Origin: Casuarina equisetifolia
Taxonomy: Eukaryota; Streptophyta; Magnoliopsida; Fagales; Casuarinaceae
DNA length: 64,000 nt
NCBI GenBank assembly: GCA_028551475.1
Contig: CM052357.1
Location: 20,936,451-21,000,450, forward strand
Direction of reading: 5' to 3'
Numbering within the stretch: the first letter of the stretch is position 1; each line of letters opens with the position of its first letter. The translations under genes and the position numbers were made by a program. Shown one piece after another: positions 1 to 12,016 of this stretch. Under the pieces are notes generated by a model. It saw only the letters and a program-made list of their open reading frames with translations. It was not told the origin of the DNA and ran no database searches.

Positions 1-470
1 TTGTTTTTCTTTTCGTTATTGAAAAGCTAACAAAGCTATTTCTTGGTGTGCGTTAAATTCAGAGTTTACTCACCCAATCTTCAATAATTGGGAGTGCTGC
101 TCCGTTATAGTCAGACTTCCAGCAAAAGCCGGGCACCCTTTCACTAGAATAGGTTACTTTATGGTAGGATGGTGCCCATTCTCCAAACCCAGCCAACCGT
201 CCATTATAAAAATAATAGTTATTTTTACAGTAATATGATGCCCATTCACTGCCTAATTCTCTTCCAGCTGTCATATTGACTTTCAAAAAAGACTTCCACA
301 GCTTAGAATTATAACAAAAAGGTTTTTCCTTCTTTTTGAGATGTTCTTTCACATTCCTTTACGCAAAAAGCTGATAAAAGTTTGAGAATTAGCATTGGTG
401 AAAGTTATGGGATTTTATAAACAATTGATTGTACAAAAAATCAAAGAATAAGTATGCACGGGTTCTCGAA
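1..470. repeat. Shared 3' flank of family copy A
   Basis: This is the downstream flank of copy A and belongs to the duplicated unit. Recognisable diverged versions lie at about 19920-20160, 25070-25560, 45180-45660, 49030-49270 and, inverted, at about 43930-44050. Landmarks are the 'acaaagctatt' stretch, the 'ttactcacccaatcttc' stretch and a run resembling 'gctgataaaagtttgag' close to the stop codon. A minus-strand reading frame (59..352, 97 codons) happens to be open here but carries stops in the other copies, so I do not call a gene. Confidence 0.7.
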
Positions 471-1748
471 CTAAAAAAGCTTGCTAGCGAATTCATCTAT
501 GGCGGTTCCTTCCACACGGGAATAAGCCGACTTTCTGGCGAGGTCTCTGAGTTGTGACAAGCTTCTCCCCAGTTGCAAAGCCACCTTCATTTCATACAAC
601 TCCCCGTTTTCTCTTTTCTGCAAATCTCTTTCCTTAAGTGTATCATTAATTGATTCCTGGAGTTGCCGGAAGAAGCCGCCGTTGTTCCTGTACATCTCGA
701 ACACCATACCCACTTGGCCGCCGTGCTCGAAAGCATTAACCGCGCTGGCTAAAGCCCCCGTAGCAACTGCTACTACAGCGGCCCATGACCCATTACCAAC
801 GAAAGCAGACCCGGCGGCTGCAACGCCTGTGAGTAATGGACCTGAGATGGCTAAAACCTTGTTGATTTTCAACGCAAGATTGCCTAGCCTTTCGTAGTCC
901 TCAAAGTCCTTTCTCTTCACCACCTCGATGATCTCTCTCATTTCTCCTTCGAGTTCCTCGCTCCACCCATTCTTCTCTACCGGCTTTCCTCCACGAGACT
1001 CGTTTTTGCTCCGGAGTTGATTCGAAGGCCACCAAACAGCCGGCTCAAACTTTGCGGGGAACTTGTCAAGCATAACTCCTACCAAGGGAAGTGGGTAGGC
1101 TTTGTCCAGAGCCAAAACCTTTTCCATCATCTCCTTCACATCTTCTTGAGTTGGAGTCCCAACAGCCAGCATCGTTTGGATTTGGTTTCGCAGCTGCTTG
1201 AACAATCTTGTGGCATTACGTTGTTCCTCTGCGAGTTGTGAAGGCTGAATCTTATTCATCACCAGCAACATCCCCGTGGCTGCAGAATATAAGAGAGTGG
1301 AAGACAATTTGAGAGCCAAAAGGGGCATTCCGTTTCCAGCAATCGCTGCAATACCAGCCATAGTCGCAGCCGTGAGAGTTATCATGTTGATGGAGTTTAG
1401 GAGAAGGGCATTCCAGTTTTCGCGTTGATTTCCAAGATTAGCGTGCATCTCTACCCTGTCAGCCACGATCTCTAGAATGGCATAGAGCTGTGTAGTCACA
1501 ATGTTCTTGGAGTCGGTTGATCTTTGCTCGATGGGTGTGGCAATAACGTCCATCTTTTCGAGCGGAGCCAGGTTCGCGAACCCATCTCTTATCTTCAGTT
1601 CTTCAACCAGCTTTCTGGTTTGTATTTTTGGAACTGAGAAAGAGACCTTTGGGAGTTTTGGGACATGAATAGCAGCATTGATTTTCCGTGAGCAACAAGA
1701 TGAAGAAGAAGAAGACAAGAGCAGATTCGAAGCTTGTAAAGAAGCCAT
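471..1748 (-). CDS. At4g22030-like family protein, copy A (intact)
   Basis: Intact single-exon gene of 425 residues. Residues 1-30 are Ser-rich, basic and free of acidic residues, like a plastid transit peptide (inference). A conserved segment around 85-112 includes LYAILEIVADRVEMHANLG and NW. Two hydrophobic segments lie at about 115-137 and 142-164. A conserved block at 205-241 carries EKVLALDKAYPLPLVG and PAVWWP. Two further hydrophobic segments lie at about 295-316 and 320-339, followed by GQVGMVFEMYRNNGGFFR (344-361) and the invariant end DEFASKLF. From memory the family is labelled 'probable F-box protein At4g22030', but I see no F-box motif, so the biochemical role is unknown. The start is fixed by the MASLQ start shared with copies C and F and by a TATA box 73 bp upstream. 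Confidence 0.9.
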   Translation of the reverse strand: MASLQASNLLLSSSSSSCCSRKINAAIHVPKLPKVSFSVPKIQTRKLVEELKIRDGFANLAPLEKMDVIATPIEQRSTDSKNIVTTQLYAILEIVADRVEMHANLGNQRENWNALLLNSINMITLTAATMAGIAAIAGNGMPLLALKLSSTLLYSAATGMLLVMNKIQPSQLAEEQRNATRLFKQLRNQIQTMLAVGTPTQEDVKEMMEKVLALDKAYPLPLVGVMLDKFPAKFEPAVWWPSNQLRSKNESRGGKPVEKNGWSEELEGEMREIIEVVKRKDFEDYERLGNLALKINKVLAISGPLLTGVAAAGSAFVGNGSWAAVVAVATGALASAVNAFEHGGQVGMVFEMYRNNGGFFRQLQESINDTLKERDLQKRENGELYEMKVALQLGRSLSQLRDLARKSAYSRVEGTAIDEFASKLF

Positions 1749-1820
1749 CAGCTTTTCTATCGCTTATTGAAGGGGAACTAGAATGGTCGAGGATGAAAGA
1801 CAGGAGGCGATGTACGCATC

Positions 1821-1828
1821 ATTATATA
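1821..1828 (-). promoter_or_regulatory. TATA box of copy A
   Basis: TATATAAT on the minus strand, 73 bp upstream of the copy A ATG. Copy F has an equivalent box at the same distance, which supports the assignment. Confidence 0.6.
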
Positions 1829-2870
1829 TGCACCGCCGGGCACCAACTGAGGGGAAGAAGTCAGCCGTGGAAAATATTGACTGGTCATATTGGCTGACCC
1901 ATTCCGTATTCATAATTTTCTACCGTGCATTCGCTCCTGCGACATGGCACACCTGGTCAGCTTGATGCAACTAATGTTTTTCTTTACTACAATTACTGGA
2001 CTCCTTCCTTATCGCGGATGAGGCAACATGGCTCTGTAAAGGGTCGTGATATCTACCGGCTGATCAACATGACTGCGGAAGGCTATTTCTGACCGTCAAC
2101 AAGGTCATATCAATCTAAATTCCATTCAAAAGTTCAAACATTGTTTCTTCATATATGGAGAATTTATAAATAATATGTAGGCAATGAGAGACTTAATCAT
2201 AATACTTAGGTAAGGAAATGCTTTTCATGAGGATTTTTTATTCACGAGCAATAATTTTACATAAAACGCACTGAAAAGTACAGAAATATTTTTAACGTAT
2301 AAAAAATTCTAAAACATGATTTAGAAAATGCAGAATTTTGTGACACCTTTTTTTTAGCAAATATCTATAAGCGAAAAGCAAATGCATACTTCTTGCGACA
2401 TTTTTTCGTATGATTTTTCACTATTTGCTTGGAAAAAACGAACGGATATAAGGGAACCTTGAAAAGAATGTGTACTTATTTTTGTGAAGTTATCTGATTT
2501 TCACGTGATGTAACTATTCTACTAATACACAACTATTTGTGTCCAAATAAAACGATTTGATTTAGCATTTTAAAAAATTTCGGCTCTCATGTTTATAGCC
2601 TAACATTTTCGTGCCCCTCATTAGTTTTGCGTGTCTTGAGTCAACCTTGGCAATAAATCTTCCAACCCTTCCTATTGTATATTATTAATTTTTTTAGTAA
2701 CTTCCATCCAAGCGTCCCTCGTTTTCATTCAACTATCTTTTGTAGGCCAAAAGTGACATATTGTACTTTTCGTGTGCATTATTTTTGTAGTATTTGCAAA
2801 ATTTATATTATCTTTCCTTGCATATCTAGATAAAGAGTAAAATTGCTAAGAGTGGTATAAGTTATCATAT
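1829..2870. repeat. Shared 5' flank of copy A
   Basis: No gene. The sequence is the upstream part of the duplicated unit. The 1880-2110 block (with 'ctgacccattcc' and 'atttctgaccgtcaac') recurs upstream of F (47060-47310) and D (32760-33020). The 2280-2460 block (with 'gcaaatgcatacttcttgc') recurs at about 23490-23650, 47510-47700 and, split by a copia insertion, at 33220-33312 plus 38497-38560. Around 2670-2700 copy A lacks a stretch present in the C and F flanks but also missing in D, so A and D share a derived deletion. Confidence 0.65.
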
Positions 2871-2879
2871 ATTTTTTAT

Positions 2880-3500
2880 GAATATGTGAATTTATTTATC
2901 AAAGAATGGGAGAATATAAAAGCTTAAGGGCATACTCTAATATTACAATTCATCTAAAAGAAAATCAAATTTAAATTTTTCTAAGTATGATATAATAAAA
3001 TATTTGTCAGATAGTGTTTAATATTTCTAAATAGATATACTCTTTCATGTATTACTTTTCTAATTCTAGCCAATAAAATTGGTATTTCAACAATCTTATT
3101 TTGAAAACATCTATGATTTTGTTTAAATCATATACAATACATGCAAACTAAGAAAGAAAAATATAAGAATCTTTATCTAAATTCTACATAAGAATTTTTT
3201 TTGGGTAGAAATGTAAGTTTTCATTAATAAAAGGTAATATACAAAAGTATAAGAGCATACTTCAGTATTATAAGAATTATAAAATTTATAAAAGGTAGAG
3301 GTTGGAAATCTCTAAGTCTTACTCAAAATAACATTTTCTTATTAGTATTTTATATTTTAAAGTGAAGAAACTCTCTCTAATACAACTTTCTTACTTTAAC
3401 CAATAGGATTAGAATGCTAACTATTTTTTTTTGAAATCGTCTTCTATTTTGTTTTTGTCCATATATAATACATACAAGTTAAAAAAATATCTTAATACAC
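2880..3500 (-). repeat. AT-rich dispersed repeat, two diverged copies
   Basis: Two related blocks (about 2920-3150 and 3200-3500) share 'gcatact', 'ccaata' and 'catatacaatacatgc'-like stretches. The same family recurs at about 6000-6180, 23690-24000 and 8580-9020 (opposite orientation), 48440-49027 (opposite orientation). Copies have a poly(T) or poly(A) run at one end, for example near 3187 and 49012-49027. I infer 3' ends of truncated non-LTR retrotransposons; the family name is unknown. Confidence 0.4.
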
Positions 3501-5235
3501 TTTGCAGCCAAATACTTTTCTTTAGTTGTTTTGATCATCTATTATAGTTCTTCATTCTATCCTCCAATATGATATTAAATTTCATTTTGACCAAAAATAG
3601 TCTTCTAAATCATCGTTAGCTAAACACATTAAAAAAAAAGACTCATATTTTCAACATGGGATTGACAAAAATCATAATCTAAGTTAATTGAAGGGAGTAA
3701 GCGGACCATTCTTTCTATTGTAGAGGGTTAACCTTGACAAACTATCTATTTAATAAAATTATATTTGTTGATGTCATTAGTCTAACTTAGATTATACCAG
3801 TCTTTTTTTTCTTGAACTGGTCGAAGGTCTTGATAAATTATTTTTACAACAATAGGTAGACCTATAAAGAATCAAGATAAATGTGAACCTTAGTTTGAGA
3901 AGACCTCTTTAACTCCATACCATAGAACATTTGATATCAAGTTGCATTATTAAAGTTCTTATATATTTTTTTACTATGAATCCACTTACTTCATAAAGAA
4001 ATGTCTTGAAAATTGATAAGATTTCAAAGCATAAGTCTTAAAAGAACTTTATTTCAAAGTTTAAGATTTGATAACCCTAATCCCTCTTCCTTCTTTGTTG
4101 AGCAAACAATTTGCCAAACTACCTTATGAGAGAATTATATATCTATATTACCTATTCATAGAAAGTTTTTAATCTTATTTTTCAATCTTATAAATTGTTT
4201 GCTTCAGTAGTAAGAAAACTTGTATTCAAAATATACATGTAGAAATTAGAAATAATTTTGCTAGCTATAACCTTCCAGCATAGTTAAGATGTTTCATTCC
4301 CTAACCTTCTATTTTCCAAATATCTTATATGTTAGACCTTTGCAATCAACATGAATAAGTCTTTTCATAATCAAAAGAAACTCCAAGATATCAAATAGAG
4401 AGTATATTCATAGGAAAATGAGAGAGATATAAAATAAGAAGTTGCTCTTATTCTAATATCCTAAGAACATTTGACATTTATCTGGATTGTAATGTAGACT
4501 TGTAAGTTTAGTAAATTCCTTCAAAGCTTCTACATGACAAAGTATTAAAGTTATATCACCATGAGAGAAAAGAAACAAATCATTAACAAAACACAAATGA
4601 TTTTTTCAAGTTTGCATCACCAGTGGAACCTAAGAACCAATAGAGGTCTTTACAATAATAATCTATTAAGTATCTCTATAACCAATAAAAATATATATAA
4701 GGATGGTGGGTCCCATTGTCTTAATTCATTAGTACCCTTAAAATTACTTGCATGCTTTCCATTGAATTCACTAAGAATCTTGTTATAATAATACACTCAC
4801 CTATAAGATCAACTAAGTACTACAAAGTATTAATAGCTTTCAAAACTCCTAATACCATTTTCCATTTAACCATATCATATGTTTTTATGAGACCAATTTT
4901 TATGGCCACACGCTTACTTTTATCTCTCTTGTAATAATTGTAAAGGAGTTCTTGATAAAGCATAATATTCTCAAAAATCTTATGTTCTAGCAATTTGGTT
5001 TTGGCTTACCGCTACAAGGAGAATAACACTTAGCTTGTCAACTAACATCTTAAAAATAATTTTTTTGGAAAACATTACAACATGATAGGTTTGTAATCTT
5101 TATTGCAATTAGGATTAGAAGCTTTAGGGGTTAAATATAACAATGTAAAGTTTATAGTTTTCAATAAATTTCTAGAGGAGAAAAACTCTAATACAACAAC
5201 TTCCTAGAGGATAAAAATTCTACATAAGAATTTTA
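3500..5235 (-). pseudogene. Degenerate LINE (L1-type) reverse transcriptase fragment
   Basis: No long frame survives, but conceptual minus-strand translation gives recognisable non-LTR reverse transcriptase blocks in the correct order. Near 4830-4960 it reads like the finger block (NIMLYQELLYNY, then IGLIKTYDMVKWKM, resembling the usual KxDLxKAYDxVxW). Near 4550-4610 it reads NHLCFVNDLFLFSHGD, matching the FADDLLLFSHGD catalytic motif with the first Asp changed to Asn. Near 4460-4540 it reads ALKEFTKLTSLHYNPDKCQ, like the following LINE block. The element is 5'-truncated and long dead. It helps explain why the A-B interval is so long. Confidence 0.6.
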
Positions 5236-5239
5236 TGTG

Positions 5240-6190
5240 GAATAAAATACATATCATCCCTTTACAAAAAGACTTTAAATAGAAAATAAATTTTCTAACA
5301 TAATATCATATTCTATGTTTAGGAAGGCACCTTATGTATGAAGCCCACAATTCATAATGATGAATATGAACTTTCCGTTACATGCATATATACAAAGGAC
5401 ATTTGAGATGAAGATAGACCATACAATGAAATATCTATGAGGCAAAACTAGTTATTCAATTTTTTTAGTTATGTTTTCTATATTGAATTAATAACAAAGC
5501 TATTCTTTTATTCACATGGTAGGTTTGGAAACAAAGATAGCCCAGTTACATAAAGAGCTTATTCATTTTATCTTTAGTAATAGAAACAATTGATCCATTA
5601 CAAGAACAATTAGCCATCAAATCCCAAATGTGCATATTGTAGATCAATTAGGCTTGATGTTGTAACCATGTTGTAATCATGTTATAATGCATTTAGAAAG
5701 TATCAATTAGGTATGGGTAATTATAAGCCTCCATAGAGTTAAGCTTATATGTTGCTTTTTGTAGTTTTGTATGTTTTAATTGCTTGGATTGTACAACTCA
5801 CTATGGTAAGTATATTTTTTAAGGGTTAGATTTATGCCCTACCCTTTATATTCTTACAAAGTATGGTTATTACACCAAATTTTGATATTATCAATAAAAT
5901 TTTAGGACACTACGTATATTTCTTTGAAAAAAAAAATAAAAGTTATAGTAACTTTCACTAAAATCTAGCCACCCTTTCATTTTATTTTTGGTGGAATGAT
6001 AAATTAAATTAATAAAAATATAAAATATCGAAGTGTAAGGACATACCGCATCATTACAAAGTTATCACATTTACGAAAAGAAAGAAGTTGGAAGTTTTTA
6101 AATCTCATTTAAAATGACACTACCCTAAGAAATTTCTAAATAAAGAAGCTCTCCGTCGTCTAGCTACTTCTTTATTATAATAGGTTAATT
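5240..6190. repeat. Unit 3' flank interrupted by LINE 3' ends
   Basis: The start (5240-5610) matches the inter-unit DNA at 24850-25090, 38990-39230 and 48225-48420, including the 'aataacaaagctatt' landmark. The flank resumes at about 5940-5985 ('ctttcactaaaatctagcc', compare 49140) and again at about 6180 ('aataggttaattttat', compare 45340). The gaps are filled by an insertion at about 5610-5940 and an AT-rich repeat at about 5990-6175. This is the displaced distal 3' flank of the copy B unit. Confidence 0.5.
5610..5940 (+). mobile_element. LINE 3' end with poly(A)
   Basis: An insertion within the unit flank that ends 'caataaaattttaggacac' then 'tttgaaaaaaaaaa', the typical look of a plant L1 3' untranslated region followed by a poly(A) tail. 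No coding sequence is visible. Target-site duplication is not clear. Confidence 0.45.
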
Positions 6191-8010
6191 TTATTTAAGG
6201 AAAATAAGGTTAGATATCATTACCATACCTTATAGGAATACAAAGACCATTACATAAAACTAACCTTTCAAAAGTTAAACTAACCTACATACTAGGTTTT
6301 TAACTTGAACATAAATACATTGAAACAATAAAAATACAAAGGGCTGCATATAGGTGTAACCTTCTAAAGGCCTATGATTCCCTAGACCAAGCTAATTGTT
6401 CATACAAGCCTCCTTACATGCACTTAGTAAGGTGTCTAATTGATCAATATTTGCACAAAACATGATACCTATGATTTACCAATTTATTCATACTAGAATT
6501 TCCTTATCTATAATTGTGTCAAATTGTGGTGTGTGAAGGCAACAAATACTACATTGCCATAACACATTCTCTAGATGCAATGAAGTTTTCCATTTGTTGA
6601 GTTAAGTAAATTAATATTTTTAATTATGATGTTTGCTTACCTCTATAGTCATGTGCTTATTATATTTACAATGTCTCATGGTGATAAATAATCTAATTTA
6701 TAGGAACTATTTTGATTGCTCATGAAAATATGAGTGGAAGAAATATTCTTATATAGGCTTAAGCTTATATCTATTAAAGACCAAAATTATGACACTCCTA
6801 CTTGGTCGAACTTAATGGAAGGCTTGATGAGATTAAAAAAAAGGTCTTAATCTTAAAAAGCTTGGGCCCATGCGAAAGGGATAGAGTTCAACACAAGCTA
6901 ACCCATGTGCAGGATTAAAAGGCCTATGCAAAAGGCCCAATACACACCTATTTGATGAGAATATTTGATATGACACCATCTTCACTAGGAAAAATTTGAA
7001 GAATAAAAGAAAGGAAGAAAGCAACCACACAAAGGAAAGAAGAAAGGAAGAAATAGACATTGCACCCAAAAATCTAATTGTTTTGTCAAGGTGACCATCT
7101 TGAGATTTCAAAGGATGACATTGTCTTCCAGATTTAGATGACAAAGATGGCCAACTATAGAAAAAGATGTTAGAGCTACTATTTACAAAAGACTGAAAAT
7201 AAGTTTCATAAAGTAGAGTTTTTTAATGCATTTACATAGGAAAGAAATCCTAAGAAACTCCAAGTCTGTCAAAGAAATATGTTTGTGGCTTCCTTTTCTC
7301 ATATTCCTTTGACAAATTTACTAACATCTACTATTGATTGGTGCATGATTGCTTTAGTATATATTTAGTAGTTTATTACAAAATGCCTAAAACAATTCTA
7401 TCATTTGGGGGTTTTCTATGTGACATTTAACTAAGCTTAAAATCATTGTATTAGAGTATTTCTATTGTATTATATCCACAACATCTACATTTGGTAATCA
7501 AAAGGATTACCATACTTTGTACCCCTTCACGATGTATCAAACAAGATGGGTTAGGTGTTTCATCTACTCATTTAAAAAATTTGTGAAATCTTTTAATAGG
7601 TTTATCAAAGGAAATGGATTGAAAGAAGTTTTCCTATCACTTAAAAGGATTGTGTTTAATTCATTTCTTAACTCTCTAGTTATTTATATGAATATTTATG
7701 TCTAGAAGTATTGGACAAATTGCATTTATTATTAATGTTTAAGAGCACATGGACAACATTGTTGAGGCTTGTAAACTTGTCCTCATATCTTAAAATATAA
7801 GTAATGTCAATCCTTCTATATGCTTATTGGGTCTACTACTTAACTATGCTTATTATCAGTACTTGTTATTGTATTGTTTATATTGAATTTGTCCATTGAG
7901 TAGTTGCAAGTAAATATACTTTACTAATATTCTATAGCATACTCAATAGCAAGATTCTAGAAGACATATAGCAAGTGAATAGTGTAGTGAAATACTTTGA
8001 AAAATAGTTG
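6190..8010. other. No gene recognised, AT-rich
   Basis: AT-rich sequence without a supported gene. Short open frames at 6833-7144(-) and 7517-7705(+) have no recognisable domain. The region lies between pieces of the copy B 3' flank, so it is probably inserted transposon DNA, but I cannot name the element. Confidence 0.4.
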
Positions 8011-8345
8011 CCTAGGATTCAAGAAATAACTCACCTCCACTTAGGTTGCCTTTAAGGACCGAACACCATCTATGTAGCATACATTGTACCAAATAAAAAG
8101 ATTACGACTGAATTATGTGTAGGAACTAATTTTTAGCATGACATAATTGAAAACCTATGAGTAAAGCATGTGCCTTGGCATATGCATTATTTTCCTAGCC
8201 AAACTTAGCAATAGATATCCAAATAATACTTGCATTACTATCTCTTAATACCCATCCTCCTATGCTATTTCCAATAATACCAGCACCACCTACATTCAGC
8301 CTAAGAGTACCCAATGGAGGGAGTCTCCATCTAATTCATACCCTC
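8010..8345 (-). pseudogene. LINE RNase H domain fragment
   Basis: Minus-strand translation reads like the C-terminal RNase H domain of plant L1 elements: RWRLPPLGTLRLNVGGAG, then GGWVLRDSNASIIW, then NNAYAKAHALL. The usual pattern is LNVDGA, GGVLRDSxG and NxAEAxAL. In-frame stops and loss of the first catalytic Asp (NVGG for NVDG) show it is dead. Confidence 0.6.
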
Positions 8346-8348
8346 TTA

Positions 8349-9384
8349 TTAATAACAATTTGCTTTATAGGAATCCATAAACTCTATAAAGCAATATGAT
8401 TTAGCAATTATGTTAAATATATAAGTTTTGAGTTGTTTTTGTATCTTCCTTACTTTGAAGAATTTGTTTCTAATGAGCTTTTTCATTGCTTTAAGAATAA
8501 CAATCTTTGAACTATCAATGTAACTAAAAGTTCCTTTCATTCATTTACTTCCTAATAACAGAAACAAATGAAGTAAACACATTTGTTTTTTCAAAATACT
8601 TGCACTGAGCAAATTTGGCAAAGTATCTTTGCATAATAAGGCCTCCATATGATCATCAATGATTAAATTTTTAAATTTCAATGGATAATTAAAGCAACTA
8701 AAGCAAATAATTTGGTTGTAAAACTTTTTAAATTTTCTTTTTTAGCATGTATTTATTATATATGATTTGAACAAAATCATAAATGTTTTCAAAATAAAAT
8801 TGTTGAATTTTTAATTTTATTAATTAGAACAAAAAGAAGAGTACGTTGCACATATATCTAAAAATATTAAATACTCTTAGGTGAATATTTTGTTATATCA
8901 TAATTGAAGAATTTAAAATTTAATTTTCTCCAAGATAAACTATAATGCTCAAGTGTTTATTTAAGTTTTGTATTCTCTTATTTTTAGATGAATAAATTCA
9001 CATATTTATAAAATAAATAAAGAAAAAACAGATTTAAAAGATAGTGGCATGGTTGCTAGCAATTTGAGCATGGTTGAGAAGTCAACTAATTTCCTGTACT
9101 CTTATCGTGAATAGGATGGTCCATTGAGCATTGTCTCCACCATTCCCATATTGCTATAGAGTTGGAACAACTTGTTATTAGTTATTTTGATTATTCTCTT
9201 CTAGGTTGTCATATGAATTTTCAAAACAGACTTACAGAGGTGAATGAATAAGAAGTGAATTCTTTTTGTGTTTTACGCAAGAAGTTGATAACAATATGAC
9301 ATTTAGCATTCCTCAATGTTTTAGGATTTTATAAACAATTGGTTGTACAAATAATCAAAGAATTAGTATGCATGGGTTCTCGAA
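8349..9384. repeat. 3' flank of copy B
   Basis: The 8349-8560 segment matches 49340-49560 (copy G) and, inverted, about 43720-43850 (copy E). About 8580-9020 is the AT-rich dispersed repeat, ending in an A-rich run. The 9060-9384 segment, with 'cattcccatattgctatagag' and 'caacttgttattagttatt', matches the proximal 3' flanks of G (49590-49901) and E (43365-43640). It groups B, E and G as one subfamily. Confidence 0.6.
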
Positions 9385-10643
9385 CTAAAAAAGCTTGCTA
9401 GCGAATTCATTTATGGCGGTTCCTTCCACACAGGAATAAGCCGACTTGGCAAGGTCTCTGAGTTGTGACAAGCTTCTCCCTAGTTGCAAAGCCACCTTCA
9501 TTTCATACAACTCCCCGTTTTCTCTTTTCTGCAAGTCTCTTTCCTTAAGTGTATCATTAATTGATTCTTGGAGTAGCCATAAGAAGTTGCCGTTGTTCCT
9601 GTACATCTCAAACACCATCCCGACTTGGCTGCCATGCTCAAAAGCATTTACAGTGCTGGCTAAAGCCCCCGCAACAACTGCTGCTACTGCCACCCATGAC
9701 CTATTACCAACGAAAGAAGACCGGCGGCAGCAATGCTTGTGAGTAATGGACCGGAGATGGCTAAAACCTTGTTGATCTTCAACGCAAGATTGCCTAGCCT
9801 TTCATAGTCTTCAAGGTCCTTTCTCTTCACCACCTCGACGATCTCTCACATTTCTACATCGAGTTCCTCGTTCCACCCATTCTTTTCCAACTGCTTTTCT
9901 CCACGTGACTTGTTTTTATTCTGAAGTTGATTTGAAGGCCAACAAATAGTTGGCTCAAACTTTGCAAGGAACTTGTCAAGCATGACTCCTACCAAGGGAA
10001 GTGGGTAGGCTTTGTCTAGAGCTAAAACCTTTTCCATCATCTCCTTCACATCTTCTTGAGTTGGAGTCCCAACAGCCAGCATCGTTTGGATTTGGCTGTG
10101 GAGCTACTTGAACAATCTTGTGGCATTACATTGTTCCTCTATGAGTTATGAAGGTTGAAGCTTATTCATCACCAGCAACATCCCTGTGGTTGCAGAATAT
10201 AAGAGAGTGGAAGACAATTTGAGAGCCAAAAGGGGCATTCTGTTTCTAGCAATCACTGCAATACTAGCCATAGCCGCAGCCGTGAGAGTTATCATGTTGA
10301 TGGAGTTTAGGAGAAGGGCATTCCAGTTTTCATGCTGATTTCCAATATTAGTGTGCATCTCCACCCTGTCAGCCACGATCTCTAAAATGGCATAGAGTTG
10401 GGTAGTGGCAATGGTCTTGGAGTCGGTAGATATTTCATCGATGGGTATGGCAATGAAGTTGATCTTCTCTAGTGGGGCTAGGTTCGCGAATCCATCCCTT
10501 ATCTTCAATTCCTTAACTAGCTTTCTGGTTTGTACTCTTGGAATCGCGAAAGGGACACTTGGAAGCCTCCGGACATGAATTGCTGCATTAATTTTCTTTG
10601 AACAAAAGCACGAAGAAGAACATAATCGTAGAGTTGAATCCAT
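9385..10643 (-). pseudogene. At4g22030-like family, copy B (dead)
   Basis: Full-length match to the family from an MDSTL start (10643) to NEFASKLF (9385), but inactivated. Visible lesions are a 1-bp deletion near 9720 in the third hydrophobic segment, a nonsense change at 9846-9848 (CGA to TGA on the coding strand), a TAG near 10106 in the LFKQL motif, and a TAA near 10147 next to the QPSQL motif. The N-terminal 165 residues remain open and the TATA box is still present, so a truncated product cannot be formally excluded. The N-terminus and both flanks place it with copies E and G. Confidence 0.85.
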
Positions 10644-10713
10644 TTCGTCCCCTAAAAAAAACTGGAAAAACTGGAAAAGGTTGAGGATGGAAGTGGGGTG
10701 TTGAGTCAAGGCT

Positions 10714-10721
10714 TATTTATA
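10714..10721 (-). promoter_or_regulatory. TATA box of pseudogene B
   Basis: TATAAATA on the minus strand, 71 bp upstream of the B start codon. It corresponds to the boxes of E and G, with extra A-rich sequence in the leader. Confidence 0.5.
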
Positions 10722-11410
10722 AACGGAGCTTGACTTACAAAGAACCGGTCAGATGACAAAAATTTTAACCTACTGACTGACTTGACCTGGTATAGCAACT
10801 GACCCAGTCTTGGTTAATAAACTTCCAATTTCAAACTTAATGCCGGGTCTTGGGCTGTCGATACAACGTCGTAAACTAATAAACCTAGTACAACTACAAC
10901 TATTTTCATTACCATAAAGCTTGCTCTCTTTCTTCTACTGCGAGTCAACGTACATGGCTTCTCCAAGTCGAAAGTAAATGCATATTAGTTGGTATGTCCT
11001 CTCTCTGACAAATCCACAGTAAAGGCTATAATTTCAGTAAAATCTCAATTATTGATTTTGAGGCTGGGTTTCCCAGTCAAAACACATGTGCAGTAAGTGA
11101 AGGGACCCAAACATTAATAAGGCACCCAACCAAGGAAGTATCTTAGAGAATCATTTTGTTTCTTACCTTTCTATGGGTGGAATCCCATAATAAATGACTT
11201 TGAAGTTGTAGTCACTTTTGCTCTCTTGGATGCCTAGGGCTCTACTTTTGAACATCAAGAGTGTATGACTTGATAAAGCCATGGAAGCTCGGCAAGAACC
11301 TTAATTTCGTTTTGTAGTTTTATCAATGAAGGAGAGACACTATAGTCCTTATGAGTGTTTCTGACATTATTTTGGACTCCTTGCAGCTGAACCAATTCCT
11401 TTCTCCTCTC
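10722..11410. repeat. Proximal 5' flank of B
   Basis: No gene. The sequence is homologous to the upstream flanks of E (inverted, about 41400-42018) and G (51251-51800), including the 'ggactccttgcagctg' landmark at about 11375-11390. It stops at the copia insertion and resumes at 17041. Confidence 0.7.
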
Positions 11411-12000
11411 TATTGGTGTAGTCAATTTAGTACTTAAAGAGGCCGAAAGAAGCAACAAAGAGTTGGAGGAAAAAGGCAAATGAGCACTTGCTGCACTACT
11501 GAACAGATTACCTTCTCCGCTAGCTCCTATGCAGAAAGATTATCTTAACTCTACGTCAAAAGGAACATATGAGAGCCCTTATAAGTTGTATGCACCATAA
11601 GCACGTTACAGGGAAGTGTATCTGACAAGGTTCACAGGAAAGCGTGGACTCCAACTCAGCAATGACTCAGCATTCAAGGAATGTCATCCTAGAGAATCAT
11701 CTAGGGGCCACATCCGAAGGCCTAATGCACTACTGCCCACTCACCTAAGAAACAAAGCTAAGGAAGAAGGCATCAACCTAGAAGAAATATTCTAGAGAAA
11801 ATTTATGATGGTTGGTATTGATATGGATGAGGATAATGAGACCGACTAAACCGACCCTTGACTTTTGTCTTTTGGAAAACAATACTTTATGTGAGGCTAA
11901 TGTCTATATAAGTCATGTATTCACTTGAAACAAATGGCAATTGTTTTTGGCCCCTACTTTGATATCTAAATAATACTTTTCTGTATACCAAAATTCAATT
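11411..12000 (+). repeat. 5' LTR of copia element 1
   Basis: Direct copy of 16425-17040. It runs to the primer-binding site at 12001. Its exact end (CA at about 11997 or ATT at 12000) is ambiguous by 3 bp. Confidence 0.8.
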
Positions 12001-12016
12001 TGGTATCAAAGCCACC

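Noticed and set aside
59-352. 97-codon minus-strand frame as a real gene
   Set aside because: Equivalent sequence in other units is interrupted by stops and no domain is recognised; kept only as a finding.
471-485. C-terminal SKLF as a peroxisomal SKL signal
   Set aside because: A PTS1 signal must be the last three residues; here an extra Phe follows in every copy, and the N-terminus looks like a plastid transit peptide.
682-897. Antisense 71-codon frames starting MFLYISNTIPT inside most family copies
   Set aside because: They recur (682-897, 21836-22051, 25838-26053, 42938-43153, 45879-46094, 49966-50328) because the sense gene is conserved; they are also open in pseudogene D and have no independent support.
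6833-7144. 103-codon minus-strand frame
   Set aside because: Lies between LINE fragments, has no known domain, and the base composition does not stand out.
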